Below are positions 33,104 to 47,100 of a DNA stretch of 64,000 bases, in pieces. The position numbers and the translations under genes were made by a program. Each line of letters begins with the position of its first letter. The first letter of the stretch is position 1. This stretch comes from Labyrinthula sp. Ha (taxonomy: Eukaryota > Sar > Bigyra > Labyrinthulida > Labyrinthulaceae): NCBI GenBank assembly GCA_015227615.1, contig JAALGZ010000018.1:372001-436000 (forward strand), in the 5' to 3' direction. The notes under the pieces are model-generated. The model searched no databases, had not been told where the DNA came from, and worked only from the letters and a program-made list of their open reading frames with translations.

Positions 33104-33196
33104 ACCCAAGATTTAAGACTTTGTCCTTCTCTTTCCCTTAAGATCAGGAAGTGGTCATCTTTTGACTTGTGACTTGTTACGCATTATCTGGGCCAT

Positions 33197-33916
33197 ATGG
33201 CCAATGTGTTTGTCCCAGACTTTCAAAACAGTACCAGAAAACCAAGTGGGGAACAAAATGAATCCAACTTTCTTAATCGCCTAATATTTCAATACTATTA
33301 TTCTAGGGCCCATAACCGTGATATTGAAAAAAATATTATGAAAACCTTTAGTTCCTCTACAGCTCGTGAAGAAGTCCTGGAACTATTCAAGGCGTATTGT
33401 GAGAATCAACAAATCGATATGTCACCTTTAGACATTACAGCAGTACTTGTACCAAAAAACAACTATAGTAAAATAGAAAGGTTGAAGATGGTTTTTGGTT
33501 CATCGTTTTCCTTTAAAAAATATTTTAATTTGAAATCTAATTTATCTAGGCAGCACGTTGTCATCTTTCGTGAAGGGATTTTTGTATACAAGAAAGACCT
33601 TTATTCTCGAAATAATAGCATTCTAGAAAAGCTATTAATCTTGTTTCCATTGCCTCTAACAATTTCGGTACTTCAAAAACTTAGAAAGAAAAGTAAAGAA
33701 CAAGTATCAATGAAATTTTTCAAAGATGATCATATTTCAGAGGATTTAATGAAGGTTAAAGAAGTAAAACTCAAGAACAAACATTACCTGGTAGAAATAG
33801 GTTGGTGTGATCTGGTTCTATCTTCTATAGAGATTCAACTTTTGACTGATTGCTTTAAAGAGTTTCAAGTGAAAAATAAATACGACCTACAATATTTAAA
33901 TACTAAAAGCAACTAG
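33197..33916 (+). CDS. Conserved-looking protein of unknown function
   Basis: The 239-aa ORF has a clean ATG and is about twice the length expected by chance here. No signal peptide or membrane segment. The N-terminal 35 residues are polar (MANVFVPDFQNSTRKPSGEQ); then FLNRLIFQYYYSRAHNRDIE, a helical stretch with STAREEVLELFKAYCENQQI, a strand-rich middle (HVVIFREGIFVYKKDLYSR; LILFPLPLTISVLQKLRKK) and a C-terminal part with KHYLVEIGWCDLVLSSIEIQ. Basic overall. No family recognised. It runs towards the first EGF-7TM gene with 35 bp between the stop codons. Confidence 0.7.
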   Translation: MANVFVPDFQNSTRKPSGEQNESNFLNRLIFQYYYSRAHNRDIEKNIMKTFSSSTAREEVLELFKAYCENQQIDMSPLDITAVLVPKNNYSKIERLKMVFGSSFSFKKYFNLKSNLSRQHVVIFREGIFVYKKDLYSRNNSILEKLLILFPLPLTISVLQKLRKKSKEQVSMKFFKDDHISEDLMKVKEVKLKNKHYLVEIGWCDLVLSSIEIQLLTDCFKEFQVKNKYDLQYLNTKSN

Positions 33917-33951
33917 AAAAACAACTAACTCTTTAACAGAATAAATAAACT

Positions 33952-35553
33952 TTACAGTTCGAGTTCGAGTTCATCCAAACTGCTAACAAAATTCTGACCA
34001 AAGAAAGTTGCTGTTCTAATATAATGAAGGATAAATACTAAACCCATAAAAAGCATAGTTGGCTTCAAAAAAAAAACAAATTTTAGTACTGAAAAAGGTC
34101 TATCTGGAGTTATTCCTTCTTTCCACCCAAAACCTCCTAAATCTTCCCCATTTTGAGCATCAAATAAAGCCCAACTGAAAACAAGAATACTAAATACTAA
34201 AAGACAGATTCCAATTCTATACATGGCACTTCTCACCTCTAGCATAATACATATGATTTCCATTGCCAAAGTTGTTTTTTCTTTTGGTTCTTCATGAGCC
34301 TCATCTCCTACTTCCACTGTAAATTGAGGTACTTCCATTTTTTTATCAACGTTAATAGATCTAAAAAGAAAATTAGGTAATCCAATTTCTTTAAATACTT
34401 CCCATTGCTTTTGAGTCTGGGTTTTCTCTTTTGGCTTAGATTGAACACTTTTTGTAATAACCTGATTTACAGAATCCGTGGGTGAGAAAGTCTGGGTTTC
34501 GAGAGGTTCATCTGCAATAGATTTCTGATCCTTTCTAACTGTAAAGGTTGAATTCTTTAACTTACTCTTTGTATCTTTACGGACACGATAATTTTTAATA
34601 GTCTCTCGAGGTATGGAAGTAAATCTAAATCTTGGACTTCCAAGTTGAGCGCCGGAAACAACTTCATGCGTGAACCAAATACTGGAAAATTTGCTGCTTG
34701 CCATATTTTTTTTATACAAATCCAAATTAATATCATTTTCATCAGATAGCTTTATAAGAATCTTTGAAAGCTTTCGATAAGCATAAAGAGAAAGAAAAGT
34801 AAGAAATAATGTAAAAGGAATGATAGTAAATTTCAAGAACAATAACTGGTTTATTTCATTATCAGTCATAAGAGAGGCGATTGGAACAATTACTGCATTA
34901 GAAAGTATCGCACAAAACATCACTAAAACTCGTTTTAGACGTGATTTTCCTACATTGTGTTTCACCAAAGATGTGTTTTGATATTTGAAAACTGCTTCTA
35001 ACCAATGATTCCCAATTACTAAAAACGCAAGACACACACAAGAAAAACTTATACCATAAGTTTCAGTATATAATATCATAAATCTCCCTTCAAAAGGATT
35101 TCCTGCTTCAGGTGCGAAAATACTTATGTAAACTTCAGATCCATTTGTTTTGAATGAACTTACTGAGGAACTTAAGAAAGAAAAAAAGAGTGTAAAAAAA
35201 CCAATAAAACAGAGGATTGTAGCACAGATGGAGGAATTGCATACTTGTAGAAAGCTTTTCTTTCGAAAGTGGTAATCCAAATCAAACGAGACTAAAACGA
35301 TATAGGTTTGTAAGCAAATGAGGATGAAAAGGAGGGATAGAAAGGATAAAGTAATAGTCCAAATACCAAAGAAATAGGTTGCAGGGGATATATTTTCACA
35401 AATATCTCCGGTCCATCCAAAGAATGCGTTGCAGTCACACCCGGTTTTGACCAAGGTAGAGTTTATATTGTTCGTGATGAAAGTTGTATTTGCATAACAT
35501 AACTCGTTTGGGAGACAATCTGAGTTCTTGATACATAAAGTATTTTCACTCAT
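33952..35553 (-). CDS. EGF-like plus seven-transmembrane protein, paralog 1
   Basis: The 533-aa single-exon protein starts with an EGF-like module: Cys7, 13, 19, 39, 41 and 52, ending CNAFFGWTGDIC. No cleavable signal peptide precedes it, so it is probably an N-out (type III) protein. Seven hydrophobic segments follow, at about residues 57-85, 105-132, 165-185, 207-228, 237-260, 447-468 and 490-515. A 185-residue charged loop lies between segments 5 and 6, probably cytoplasmic, rich in Lys, Ser and Thr. The C-terminal block GEDLGGFGWKEGITPDRPFS and YIRTATFFGQNF is nearly identical in paralog 2. N-glycosylation sites lie in the EGF module. I recognise no known receptor family; a GPCR-like or transport role is possible. 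The stop codons of this gene and the unknown gene to its left are 35 bp apart. An ATCGATA palindromic cluster lies about 200 bp upstream. Confidence 0.8.
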   Translation of the reverse strand: MSENTLCIKNSDCLPNELCYANTTFITNNINSTLVKTGCDCNAFFGWTGDICENISPATYFFGIWTITLSFLSLLFILICLQTYIVLVSFDLDYHFRKKSFLQVCNSSICATILCFIGFFTLFFSFLSSSVSSFKTNGSEVYISIFAPEAGNPFEGRFMILYTETYGISFSCVCLAFLVIGNHWLEAVFKYQNTSLVKHNVGKSRLKRVLVMFCAILSNAVIVPIASLMTDNEINQLLFLKFTIIPFTLFLTFLSLYAYRKLSKILIKLSDENDINLDLYKKNMASSKFSSIWFTHEVVSGAQLGSPRFRFTSIPRETIKNYRVRKDTKSKLKNSTFTVRKDQKSIADEPLETQTFSPTDSVNQVITKSVQSKPKEKTQTQKQWEVFKEIGLPNFLFRSINVDKKMEVPQFTVEVGDEAHEEPKEKTTLAMEIICIMLEVRSAMYRIGICLLVFSILVFSWALFDAQNGEDLGGFGWKEGITPDRPFSVLKFVFFLKPTMLFMGLVFILHYIRTATFFGQNFVSSLDELELEL

Positions 35554-38500
35554 TAGAATTGTATAATATGAATCTAAAAATTGAGTAAACAGAATATTTC
35601 GATATTTTTTCTACTGAGTATACGCTGATCTAGATTTCTTTGTTATTTAAATATGGTAAGTTCCCATTGTTAAAAGTTCAAAAATAAAATTGTTAATACA
35701 AAATTACCATTCCTGGAATGAATACAATTTATATCGGTAACAATACAACCTTATCGATATATTATCGATAATAACTATTTCGTGAAAGAAAGATAAAAAT
35801 ATTTTTGAAAATTTCATATCAATATGGATTTAATATATATCTTTTATGCTATTGCTAAAAATAAAAACTAAGCGATTGAGATTTCTTCTGAATAAGGTGA
35901 TTTCTGGAACTGATAAAAACAGAATAGAAGGGTAAAATAAAAAGCTCACTTGTTTGAACAACTGAGATTAATTGCTTGCTCTAAATATACATTTTTCCAA
36001 TGATGGGGTGCTTTCAAGCAGTTTATTACTAATAGCACCTATTCAAGTAGAAACCTCCTGATAGCATTTGTTGAAAGTGAGCAAGAAGAGGTTAGTCTCA
36101 GACTAGATGTTTATCTTTCGAGAGAATTTAATTATATCATACAATCTATAAAATACAGACACTTTGTGAATCGAATGTTGTTGCTTGTCTGAAAAAAATT
36201 CTGCAGTGAGATACATTCATTTCTTGATCATTAATTCTTTTATTGCTCATGGTTTGCGAGGCTGTATTTCTTTTGGTAAATGAAACTACTGAATATAATA
36301 AGTAAATTAATTAATGATAAAAAATACGAAAAATCCTTTCGCTTGATGTGTTGGACCCCTTATAACCCTTTGTTTCTGATTTTCCTCGGCAATTTATTGG
36401 GTTGGAGATATTATTCTGAACAAAAATACATCATTATTCCTAACATTAAACCATTTTCAAATATCTATACATTATTCATAAACTATTGTTCTGGTATTTC
36501 ATGAAATAAAAATTACATGGAATTCTTATTAGTATCCTAACGATAAACTGTTACCGATATTGATAAAAGATGGAATTTTATCCAACTATGAACCGGTTCT
36601 TTTCTGGCAGTCAATTCCAGGGTTTCTTGGTCAGTAGAACATCTGAGTTCTGATATATTATTTCTTATCAGTAGAACCGTTACTTAACGTAACAGGGCTT
36701 TTTTATACACCCCATGGAATTACTGTATTAAAAGTGTAATATCTGTTAACGGTACTCCCACGGTAGAGTAATTTGATAAGGAATCTCATTCGCACCTCGT
36801 TAAAGGTTAGTTATGACGTATCACATATATGGTACGAATAGTTTTTAAGTATTAGTCAATAGTGAAGGTGGGGTTGAGGTAAGGAGTTTTTAAAGAGAGA
36901 GAGAGAGAGAGAGAAAGTGATATTTAAGCAAAATCTTTGCTGAGAAGGTTTCATTTTCTCGTTAATTATACCTACTTGAGGTTGTTAAAATATTAAATAC
37001 TAATTAAACAAAGAGGATGGAGAGCCAACATGATTATTATGAGTCTCCGCGCAGTTGGATATATCAGTGGAAAGAAGTTTGTCTCGGGGACTTCGTTTAG
37101 ATGATTAAGGGAGTGTGGGACTGATAGTTCTAGCTTTTGTTTCTCTTATACCGATTGAACAACTTTCTTTGTCATAATTCATTTGATATAGATTCTGGAA
37201 GTAGCTGTCACTTGTCTGACCCAGGTTTCGATTATTATAGATCTTCTGGGTATCCTTAGCCTTCTTGAAACTGACTACACGTAAGTATTCGTAGAATAAA
37301 ATGTATGTTTCGCCTTTGCTCTCCTTATTTCTATTATAGCATCATTAGACGCAATTTCTTCAATCTTACTCATACTTGGAACTAACTACATCCCCAAAAC
37401 TTGCTTTTCTCCATTTATACTTCGCTATGACCTTCCAATTCAGTAAATAATCAGCTTAGTGTGGACTAACTCCAGGTTTTATCACTGTCAGCACCTGCTA
37501 TTGTAACTTCCTGCAAGGCTAGGAAGGCTGGACCGCTAGCCAGGCCTTAAGACTCCAGAGGTACAAGTTTCGGTAAGTTATTGAAATTTACGTTCACTGT
37601 CGCTAACCTTAGCACACGCATTGGATGTTCCTCTTTTTGCAGGGGTACTGTTTTAAGCTGTCATTACAAGGTGTTGAACCTTTACTCGGATATTGAAGGT
37701 GTATGCCTCTGTGGGGGTGGTTATGGCTAGAGCTTCTTATTGTGGGGTGATTCATGCTAAGTTACTCTAAGTTCGTTATAAAAACAATTGCCGTTATAGT
37801 TGTTATAAAAGACTAAGGATTTGTCGCTAACTGCGATTAATGAGAAGTTAACGAGATTTTCGATAAGAATAATATTCAAGGTGCGTTCAAATATTTTGGG
37901 AGACTCGTCAAACTAGAAATTTACTCTTCCTGAGTATAGAAAAAAAAAGATTCTTATAAGAAATAATAGGAGTACGAGTTGAGCGAGCAAGTACACACCA
38001 TCAATATAATCACTGATGGTTTTCAGAGAATAACAAAAAAAAACATTTTTTGAAAAGTTTAAAATTTGCTTCTTTGCTACCTATTGGAGCTTTTGCTTAG
38101 CTAAAAAGTACGGGTACAATGTCAATTTGGGAGGATATGAACTACTTTTAGTCTTTGTTTATGGAAATATGGGGCAAGAATAAATAAGGAATCTATTATT
38201 GAGATGCGATTTGGAAAAGATTATTAAATACGGAAGTTGTTATTGGACCTAAAGAAGTTATCATGCTTACTACTAGTACTGTTTTTCTTGCGCTCCGACA
38301 AAGATATCTTAAGGTTAATAGCAAAACGTGAAATTTTACAAAATTGCATTCCAATAGTCACCTTTAAGTGCAATAAAGAACTTGGCTCAAAAATAAATAT
38401 CGGTTCACCACTTACAAGGGAATCTTATCGCTTTGTACCCTTTCTATAGCTAACTTATGCTGGACAATGTGGTCTTGAGACACTACTGGTATCATCATGA

Positions 38501-41000
38501 TAATTTTATCGATGTACTCATTTCTCACATTAGACCTCTCAAAAAATAATTCTCCATAGTTTGCGAATAGTCATAACCCAAATTGGCAGATCACGAAAAA
38601 AATGATGTAAAAGACTGAATTATTGCAAATATTGTATCAAAAGCTCCTTCTTAGAAAGAAAATGTTCAAGGGCCATAATTGAGATGATTGAGATATTGTA
38701 TTTATGATGTTTTAGTTATCCACTATTATTCGTCATATTGTACATGAAAATTGTAATTCTTGAAGAGATACAGAGGTAATATCTACATATGGCTATCCAG
38801 GGGGTTGATGAAGCTCGGTGCTCTTTCAAGTGTACTTGGGTGATATATAGGATCAACTAGCGTGTTTTCTACCATCTTCTTGAAGTTTTAAAGAAAAGTG
38901 TCGTTGTGCTCGTTATGTTGCAGTGTTGACAATGGTATAGACCTTAAGCTTTCAGAGCAGGTGGATACTTGTGACTCAGATATGCTATTCTCTCCAGGTG
39001 GTTAAGGGAGACGGCATTCAATGTGTTCGTGGTTTACTTCAAAATGAACGGTTGTTGATGCATTGTAGTGAAAGAAATTTGTTCCAGTCGCCTTAAAATT
39101 ATGTAAGATGCAACTACAATACTTCATTCGATTCCATATAATCTTCTACTTATTTTATTTCTTTATTTTAATTTATATTGGATGTTAAAGTCACCGACTC
39201 TAAGGTGATTGACTTTCTTGGGTGCTTTCACGTTTTATGTTTTGATTAAACTGGATAATGGTCAGTTTGGTATGACAAGAGTGTGAGCTGAATGCTTTGG
39301 AAATGTCACTATCTTTAAGGCATCAGAACACAGTTTTATATATCTAATTGGAAACAACCAAATATTTACCATGTTCCTCCTCCTTGTTCACTTTAAGTAT
39401 TTGTTTTGTTGTATTGAATTCGACCGTTTCAGGATATCTTTGGCAGTTTTTATTTGATGATTCAAATTACGCAGACTCTCACTCGATGCTGTTGCATATA
39501 TTCCGGTGAATTAGAAGCTGTTGATACCATTAACCATCAATAGAGTGTTCTCCACGTAACATTGTACTAGGATATTGTTATAGAGGGAGTTGCTTTCAGC
39601 TACAGCTAGGCGTGAAGTGATCTTTCTACTCCATACAAATACTGCCCCTGGTGCAAGATACTGTGAAATATGCCATAGGAAGACCTACTTTGATTAATTG
39701 CTATGCAAACAAAAACTACAACCACGATTACTGGACAGATATTCAGCTAAAATGTAGTAGAGCTTATTCTGAATTATTCCACTCCAATATTAATATGACT
39801 TGTATTTCGTGGTGATTATATTGCAGCCAACCAGCTGTATAACTTATTCTTCATATTGATAAAGTGCTTTAAGGCACCCCTGTTTTCCCCCAAGACATAA
39901 ATGACATCTTTAAATTCAATACCAATTTTAACGTAACTATTTAATTTCTGTAAATTTCTAGCCCGTTTTCCCTGTAGCATTGTGAATCAAAATCTATTCT
40001 ACAAGACATGAGTCTTAGAATCTAAGGAATTGCCTTATAGTAGCACTTTCACCTCAACAGAACCCATATTATGTTTTCTTATTTTTTACTGGGCTACTAA
40101 ATATATATATGTAGAGGCAAAGTATTGCACTCATAATGCTAACAGAGGGTCTCTGCCTATATTTTTAGGCCCGGTTTCACAATTTCTCAAAGCTTTTAAT
40201 ATTTTCTTCATCTAGTCTCACGTTTACGTTTTTAATTTTGTATGTTTCTCTGTGATTTCACATTTGCCACCTCAAGCTCAGATCTATCCATCTATGATCA
40301 AAGACCTGTTAGAAGTACTGAGAAATACAAAGTATTTATTTTTTCGTAGACAAAACATGAATATATTTTGGCCCGCTTTCGATTTTCTCATTACTATACT
40401 AGATGCAAAAATATTCAAGTATTGGTAGAAAATAGCTTATTTGAAACTGATCAATCTTGACTACAATGACAAGTTGCAAAGATAGTGTGTTTTGGACTAG
40501 TTACAACTTAGGTTTAGAATGCTAATATTTCGGTAGCTATTTGAAAGGTAATGTTACCTGCCAGAATTCTCTGCGTAAGGAATACTTTAATCGGCTTACT
40601 GTAACCACTCTGTGAATATATAGACGTATCTGAGAGGGTTTTTTATTGGAGCTCAGTTCAACTTAAGAAAATTTGGTTGTATTTGGTATTAAATTTATAC
40701 TAAACTTAAAGTTAAATTCTCCTATGCAGTGTCAATTTTTCTGTCAATTGTTCTACAAAGTATAGAATACTGAATTTAACCATAGGTGTTTTTCTTCCTA
40801 TCTCATTCGGGAGATGATGTAGCTTTACTGATTCTTAATTATATCTCTAAAAATAACACAGGAAGGGATCTTTCTATACCCTTCATTTAGCTATAACATG
40901 GTAGCAAAATGCAAAAATAAATTCGATAAATACCACTTCAATTTTCTTATGCATTGGTCGATCTCTTTGGCCCTTCTATGTTTTTTTTTCATGCCAACTA
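35554..41000. other. Left part of a 14-kb gene desert
   Basis: No frame here looks like a protein. Features seen: the TTATCGATATATTATCGATA palindromic cluster (35752-35771), an AG microsatellite at 36894-36914, and a small GC-richer hairpin around 37520-37555 (AAGGCTGG ... CCAGGCCTT). None is tied to a gene. Confidence 0.5.
36894..36914 (+). repeat. AG dinucleotide microsatellite
   Basis: About ten uninterrupted AG units in an otherwise AT-rich desert. Simple-sequence repeat. Confidence 0.9.
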
Positions 41001-44000
41001 ATTTTAGTAAATCTCCCTGAACTCTACTCACATGTTTATTGAATACAATTCAAAGGTTCTGCGTTTTCTTCTGCCTTTTAAATAAATAACTCAGTAGGAA
41101 AAAAATACGGTATCACAACAATTACTGTTATTGTAACTAAAATTTAGAGATTTCATACTAGAAAATAATAATACTTGTTGTTCAGTTACCCTTTTCTTGT
41201 CTCTTATTGAATACAATCAAGAAATATTACTATGTAATTTTGGTGAAAGACAAAAAACATACCCAAACTTTAAGTCTGAACCATATTATTACTAAGAATG
41301 AGATTATTGAGACCTAAGTTGGTTCGGGCTCTGTTTTCTTGGTACCTAGGAAATTAGCCGGGCACTATATGAATTTCAGTAACAGAATTGAAGTTACCAG
41401 AGCAAAACTGTAATGAATGTGGCAAAAAGCGAAGGCAAATAAGCAAATATGAACCTAATATCACAGAATATGAAATTGGGCAAGAATTATATGTTAAGCT
41501 AGGTCCAGGAAACCGTTGTTAATGGAGGGAAGGGCTGAAACCTTTTTAAGTCAAACAACAGATAAAGTTGTTTTATCTGAATCTAGCAAAGGATCCAATA
41601 TTCGAAAAGAAGCCAACTCCATGTATGGCTCCTTTAATTTTACTGAAACCTGATAGGCAGCTGTGTAAAATAATGTTGAAGATATTTCTTAATGTGCTGT
41701 TTACTTTTAACAAAAAAACTATATAAGCAGCGAAATGTTATGATAAGTATCTATATCTGGATAGCTGCTAAAGATTTTGCTCTTTCTATAATAATATGGC
41801 ATGTCTTGCTGACAACAAGGTTTTCTTCCATGTTTCATAAATTTTGGGCTATGATTAAATTATAATTGTCTGGTATAATGTAGGCAATAGCATAGTGTGA
41901 TATTTTTTGCTGAAATATTCTTGAGATTTATTACTGGAAATATATATATATAAAGAATCAATGATAACCTTTTGAGACCAGATTTGAGCCCTCATATTTG
42001 AAATCATGAACGAAAACTGTGGCTAATAGTTAGCAAAACAAATACACCACTAATAAAGTACAAAAAGAAGAGCTCTATTTCCTATGTTCATTCAAGAAAC
42101 ATCATAAAAGTGCTGAGTTTAAGATAATTCATCAGAAATGGAACCCGAATTAAAAAAGTTTCACATTTAACAGCTTAAAAATATTTTATTAGTCTTAAAT
42201 TTATTTCCCGAGACATAAACTAACGCACATAACATGTTCTTAGTCCTTATAGCTTGTAATTATGTTTAATAGACGAAAGTGTCAGCTGATGGAGCATATT
42301 CTCCTTATTGAATTTATTAACATTTTTTAACTTGCTTAGAAATCTCTCGAAGAGTATATCGTCTAGTATAATATTTTTGTAAAAGAGATGGGGATCTAAG
42401 CTTAGGCACTAGATATTTAACTGAGTTTATGGATTAAATTCAAGTATTATTAAAGCTACAAACCACGAGTAAATGGTCTTCCTCATCATAAAATCAAATC
42501 ATTGTTAAGAGTTTAATTATAGAATAAACTTGAATTAATTCAAGACACAAAGATTTTCATTCATTATATAGAACCCAAGTTGTGGAAAATCTATCCTCAG
42601 CAGTAGTATCCCCTTTCCTCGCAAGTGGTTTGGTAACAATGGACCAATGGTAACAACTTGGTTTATTTTTTGATGATATGGTTTGAAACCCCTATATAAA
42701 TTCATTACATTAAATTACCCTCAGTGTAACAGCGATAGGGAATCTTAACACTCTTGTATTGCAGTAGGATGCTTTATTGCATATAAATTTTGACTTGGCA
42801 AAGACATTGTTTGCTTATTGGCTTCAAGATTTGAATTTTACTAGATATGAAGTTTTAAACAATAGTGGCATGTCATATTTTTTCTATATTACAATTTTTC
42901 TCTATATTTTAAGAGTTAGACATCTAGGTAAATAACAATGGTATCCCTATTGTAGCAAAGGTTGTTTCACATATGTATTGAAATCTATTTTGGAATTCTT
43001 GATAATGAACTTTTTTGGAGACTCCTGCATTGAATAAACATGGTTTGCCTACCTATGTAAAATAAATGCAGCATCTGCTTAAATTCAAATTTTGTAGAAA
43101 TATTATGAAATTTGTGCGTTGATATCATTATAAAAGCATAGTAAGTTATACACACATTTATTATATATCTTGCTATGTAAACGGTATTTGAGCTGAATTT
43201 TTACATTTTTTTTCCATAGTTTCTTTATTTGTGCTCTGATGGGTTTGCTCCATAGGGCTTAATTAGAAACCAGAAGTCTATATACCGTTGGAGTGTATTC
43301 TTAATTAATTCGTTGAGACTGTACTAAACTTCTCATTGGTAAATGTGTATTTTTGACTAAGTTATATCCTTTAATTTCTAGCCTGTTTTTGTACCTAAAA
43401 AATAGAAATTTACTCTTAAGCTTACAGCGACAAAATTTTCTCTTTGTCTGTATGATAGTAAACAAAGAAACGCATTAATCCCTGTAACTTGGTTTCAAAA
43501 TAAGAGTTTTACTTGTGGAGAAAAAAAAATCATACTCTTATCAGAATAAGATTAGTTAAAATTTTTGGCTACAATATGCACATACCTCATAGGAGATGCC
43601 TCGGATTTGCCAACTTCATAAGTTTTCTATATTTGGCCATTTCAAATCTCTTTATATCTATATTTACTTCAATTTGTTAGTTTTTTGTTGATCTTGTATT
43701 CCGTCGCCTACGTTCGAGGTGATACTTGATATAAACTTCCAATAATTTAAGCCTCATTTTAATATCAGTTAGTTTTTCAATATATTTTAGAATAATACTT
43801 TCTATAGGACATCATATCGATAAGTATATATTGAAATCCCAAGAAAAAACAAGACAAACCGCTCAAATATTTCATATTAGAAAGAAATGCCAATTCAGTT
43901 AAAACAAACTGAATTTTACATATCAGATTTCTACTGTGAGTTGAGACCCTTTGATCATTAGTGATTAATCAAATTAATGCTTAAGCTCATAATCTCCCTA

Positions 44001-45960
44001 TAATGATTCCTTTCAGCTGATCAATAATATTTGAATATATGAAACTGTGATGCAAAAAATATGTATAATAGCTCAATCAACCGCAAATGTAGTTTACAAA
44101 ACAACGAAATGTTATATTCTTGTGCAAAAATATATGGTGATTAGTTGTTTACACAAATGAACTAATATTTTTTTATTTTCTTTTTTAAGAACTTATAATG
44201 ACATATTATCAAACCTCGCTAAGCAAATTTTTATATGTACATCTCTAATAAAAGATTTTACAACCGTAACCTTAATCTAATGACATAATATTTGAGAGAT
44301 AAGAAACTTTGAAATGCAGTAAAATACAAAGAACTAAATCTGACAAGTTCAACATTGAAAAAAAAGCACATACTGCTTCAAAATCCGCAAAACCAAATTG
44401 AATTGAGCCAAAATAACTTAGTTTTTGAAAATTGTAATTATGTTATAGTATTACTTTGGGTATATAGACTAGGGTGGTTGATTTTATAAATCAGTGTTGA
44501 TATTAAATAGTTAGCTCAAACCTAAGATACATTTAGTTTCAAAATAATAATAGCAAAATACAAAAAAAAACAAGAATAATTGAAAATTTAGATTTATCCA
44601 CTTTTTCGACGGGTTTGGCCTGGTTATTCCATAAAAATTGTATTTTTCTATTAATTTTACCCTTACATTTCCCTATTGTCATCGGATTCTTTTCAATGCT
44701 TAATACTTAGATAAATTATCTGTCTCAAAGTAAAGTTATAAAACCAAAAGTTCTAAAGATTTTAATATTTGTCATAGATTGGAACTAACTCATAGTCAGG
44801 GTTAATTCAAAATAAATTATGTGTTTTTCCTACTTGATCGTTAAAACATTTAAATATTCTTCTTAATTTTGTATGACGCTTAATTACTGATTAGATAAAG
44901 CAAATAGCTTTTCTGCAACTGTAATTCAGATAATTACTACCTGAATATGTAATGTTTTTACCTAATACTGAACTATTTCATAGAATATTATTGACAAGAT
45001 ATAAATTTTGGTCATATAGTTTTTCTTGCTACAAGAACACAGCAAGTATGTTAATCTTGAGGGCACTGTTTAAGATAAATAAACCCCTTAAAAGAGCATA
45101 AATTTAAATCATAGTACAAAAGGATATAGTTTCTTGAGAAAATCTCAACTTAAATTTTTATTCTCTTCTACAAGAATTGTCACAGGTTAATATCAAAGAA
45201 ATATAAAGACATCATCTGACATATTGGGTGTAAAAAGGAACGTAAATAACCTAGATTGATCACAAAAGGTATATAAAATTCAATTTTCTAATAGTTACAG
45301 TTGTTGATTCTATTTTAATTTAAATTTTAATCTTAATTATTTAAATATATTCTTCTAGCTATTCACTGTAAAGATAATTGTCATTAAATAACAGCTAAGA
45401 CAATACTTAAAAAAATATATAAAAAATCTAACTAATTATAAAATAAAGCTCAATGCGATATTATGTGTGGTCGATGGTTCTATCTATGTTACCATTTAAA
45501 ATTTTTCTAAGAGATAAACTAGTGTTTGCATTAAAATAAACTTGTTAAAGGTGTGGTGGTCACACCTCAAGAAGAAGGAACACCATCTGAAGATACTAAT
45601 AAAAAAGTTATTCATTGAGGGACCAATTATTTCACTAGATAAATTTTAGTCGAATAAAATTTTAATAAGCCATAGCAGATCAAAATACAGTACAAGATTT
45701 AAGATCCCAGAAAATACACAGAAAAGAAGAACAGTTATCTATTAGTGATCTATTTAATTTATGTCAGTTTTATGTCAGGCTTGAGATATTTACTAGATCT
45801 CTCTGCCGTCGAAGTTGATTTTTTTCGCACCATTGGCTTTTATGTAATTTCACAGAGATTAGCATCTGTTTGTGAGCAACACTAGGGTAACAGTTGCTGT
45901 AATGAATATTTTCTATAAATTTAACTCATTCACGCAACATGCCATGCAAAGTTGCCTTTA
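41001..45960. other. Right part of the gene desert, very AT-rich
   Basis: The base composition falls further here, with many A and T runs and almost no open frames. One short scrap near 41380-41560 resembles a mobile-element protein tail but is too short to call. Confidence 0.5.
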
Positions 45961-45969
45961 ATGTGTATG

Positions 45970-47100
45970 TAACACATGTTCTATGTCTCAAGTACTTCGT
46001 ACTAATACATTTCATCACTTCATAGAGACATATAGAGCACGCGTCGAAGAAGTTACACCGGAGTTGTATAATGATATTTCCCATTGCAATAAATGCAAAG
46101 AGTATGTTGAACATAACATACGCTATAAGGCAAAAAGCATTCGAGAACAAAAAAATGACAAAATTACCTAAAGCTATGAAAAATAAAGAGAAGATCCATA
46201 CGTTGCACCCACTTTCTTATGGGGTTTTATCACAGATCTAGTAAAAGAGTTGGATCTTATGCTCTATTTGTAAAGGCAGAGGACTTGTTGTACACAATTT
46301 CAAAAGCAAAATTGCTGGACAGCTCCTTAATTATCCTCATCAAATGATGGAAAATCTTGTATATGGAACGCTAAACTAAATCAAATTTGTAATCAGAAAT
46401 AATGGACTTGTTTCACAAGAAGCAAGGAGACTAATCGCACTGAGAAAACAAAGATATTTAAATGAGACATAACACTTGCCAGAGAAAACTCAACTCAGGT
46501 AGTAGTAGAACAAATTGATGAGAAAAAATTAATTTAGAGTTGAAAGTTGAAGATATGATGCGAAAATGTATTCAAGATACAGATGTGGTTTTTGTTTGTA
46601 CTTGTACTTACCATGTTGGTACTAAGCATGTCATTACTATGAACGATAATAACAGTACATCGATTACCACAATGCTATTCCGAGGTAACTTTATCAATGA
46701 AATCATTTGTATGATGTTATTATGAGGGAATGAGGAGAAAGATTTCCAGAAGTAAAGAGATATGGAATCTTAAAGAAAATAATTCAATTTTACCAATGCT
46801 GAATGAACCCAGAATATCCTTGTAGAAATAAATAAATCATCGATGGGTATGTAGAGAAACTATCTAATATTAAAGAAGGAAATGGATAGTCAGGAAAGTA
46901 TTGCCACTAATCATTGCATGGTAAATATGTCTAGGCCCAAAGACGCTATCTTCAATATGGTTTCTAACTCAAAAGGGAAATAAAAGATGTTTTTCTAAGG
47001 AAAGAAAATCCCATAGTAGTCCAAGTAAATTTCGGACTGGAAGAAAACTTTAACTTTGGTGCCGTATTAATTAAGATCATTATGCTTATCTAAGAGAGTA
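45970..47100 (+). pseudogene. Broken coding relic of unknown family
   Basis: Several plus-strand stretches in this 1.1-kb segment translate into protein-like sequence, unlike the flanks: HFIETYRARVEEVTPELYND near 46015, SICKGRGLVVHNFKSKIAGQ and YPHQMMENLVYGTLN near 46270-46375, GLVSQEARRLIALRKQRYLN near 46400-46460, and VEDMMRKCIQDTDVVFVC near 46545-46600. They lie in order but are interrupted several times, so no working gene remains. The last pieces faintly recall the segment before the Walker B box of SF1 (UPF1/Sen1-type) helicases, but this is weak. It may be a decayed host gene or mobile-element gene. Confidence 0.3.

Noticed and set aside
37520-37555. GC-richer hairpin in the desert as a possible ncRNA
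   Set aside because: A single short imperfect stem with no conserved-family features; not enough to call.
41380-41560. Short stretch resembling the tail of an LTR-retroelement integrase
   Set aside because: The scrap is short and broken, no long terminal repeats or other parts are visible nearby, so it is at most an old fossil fragment and too weak to call.
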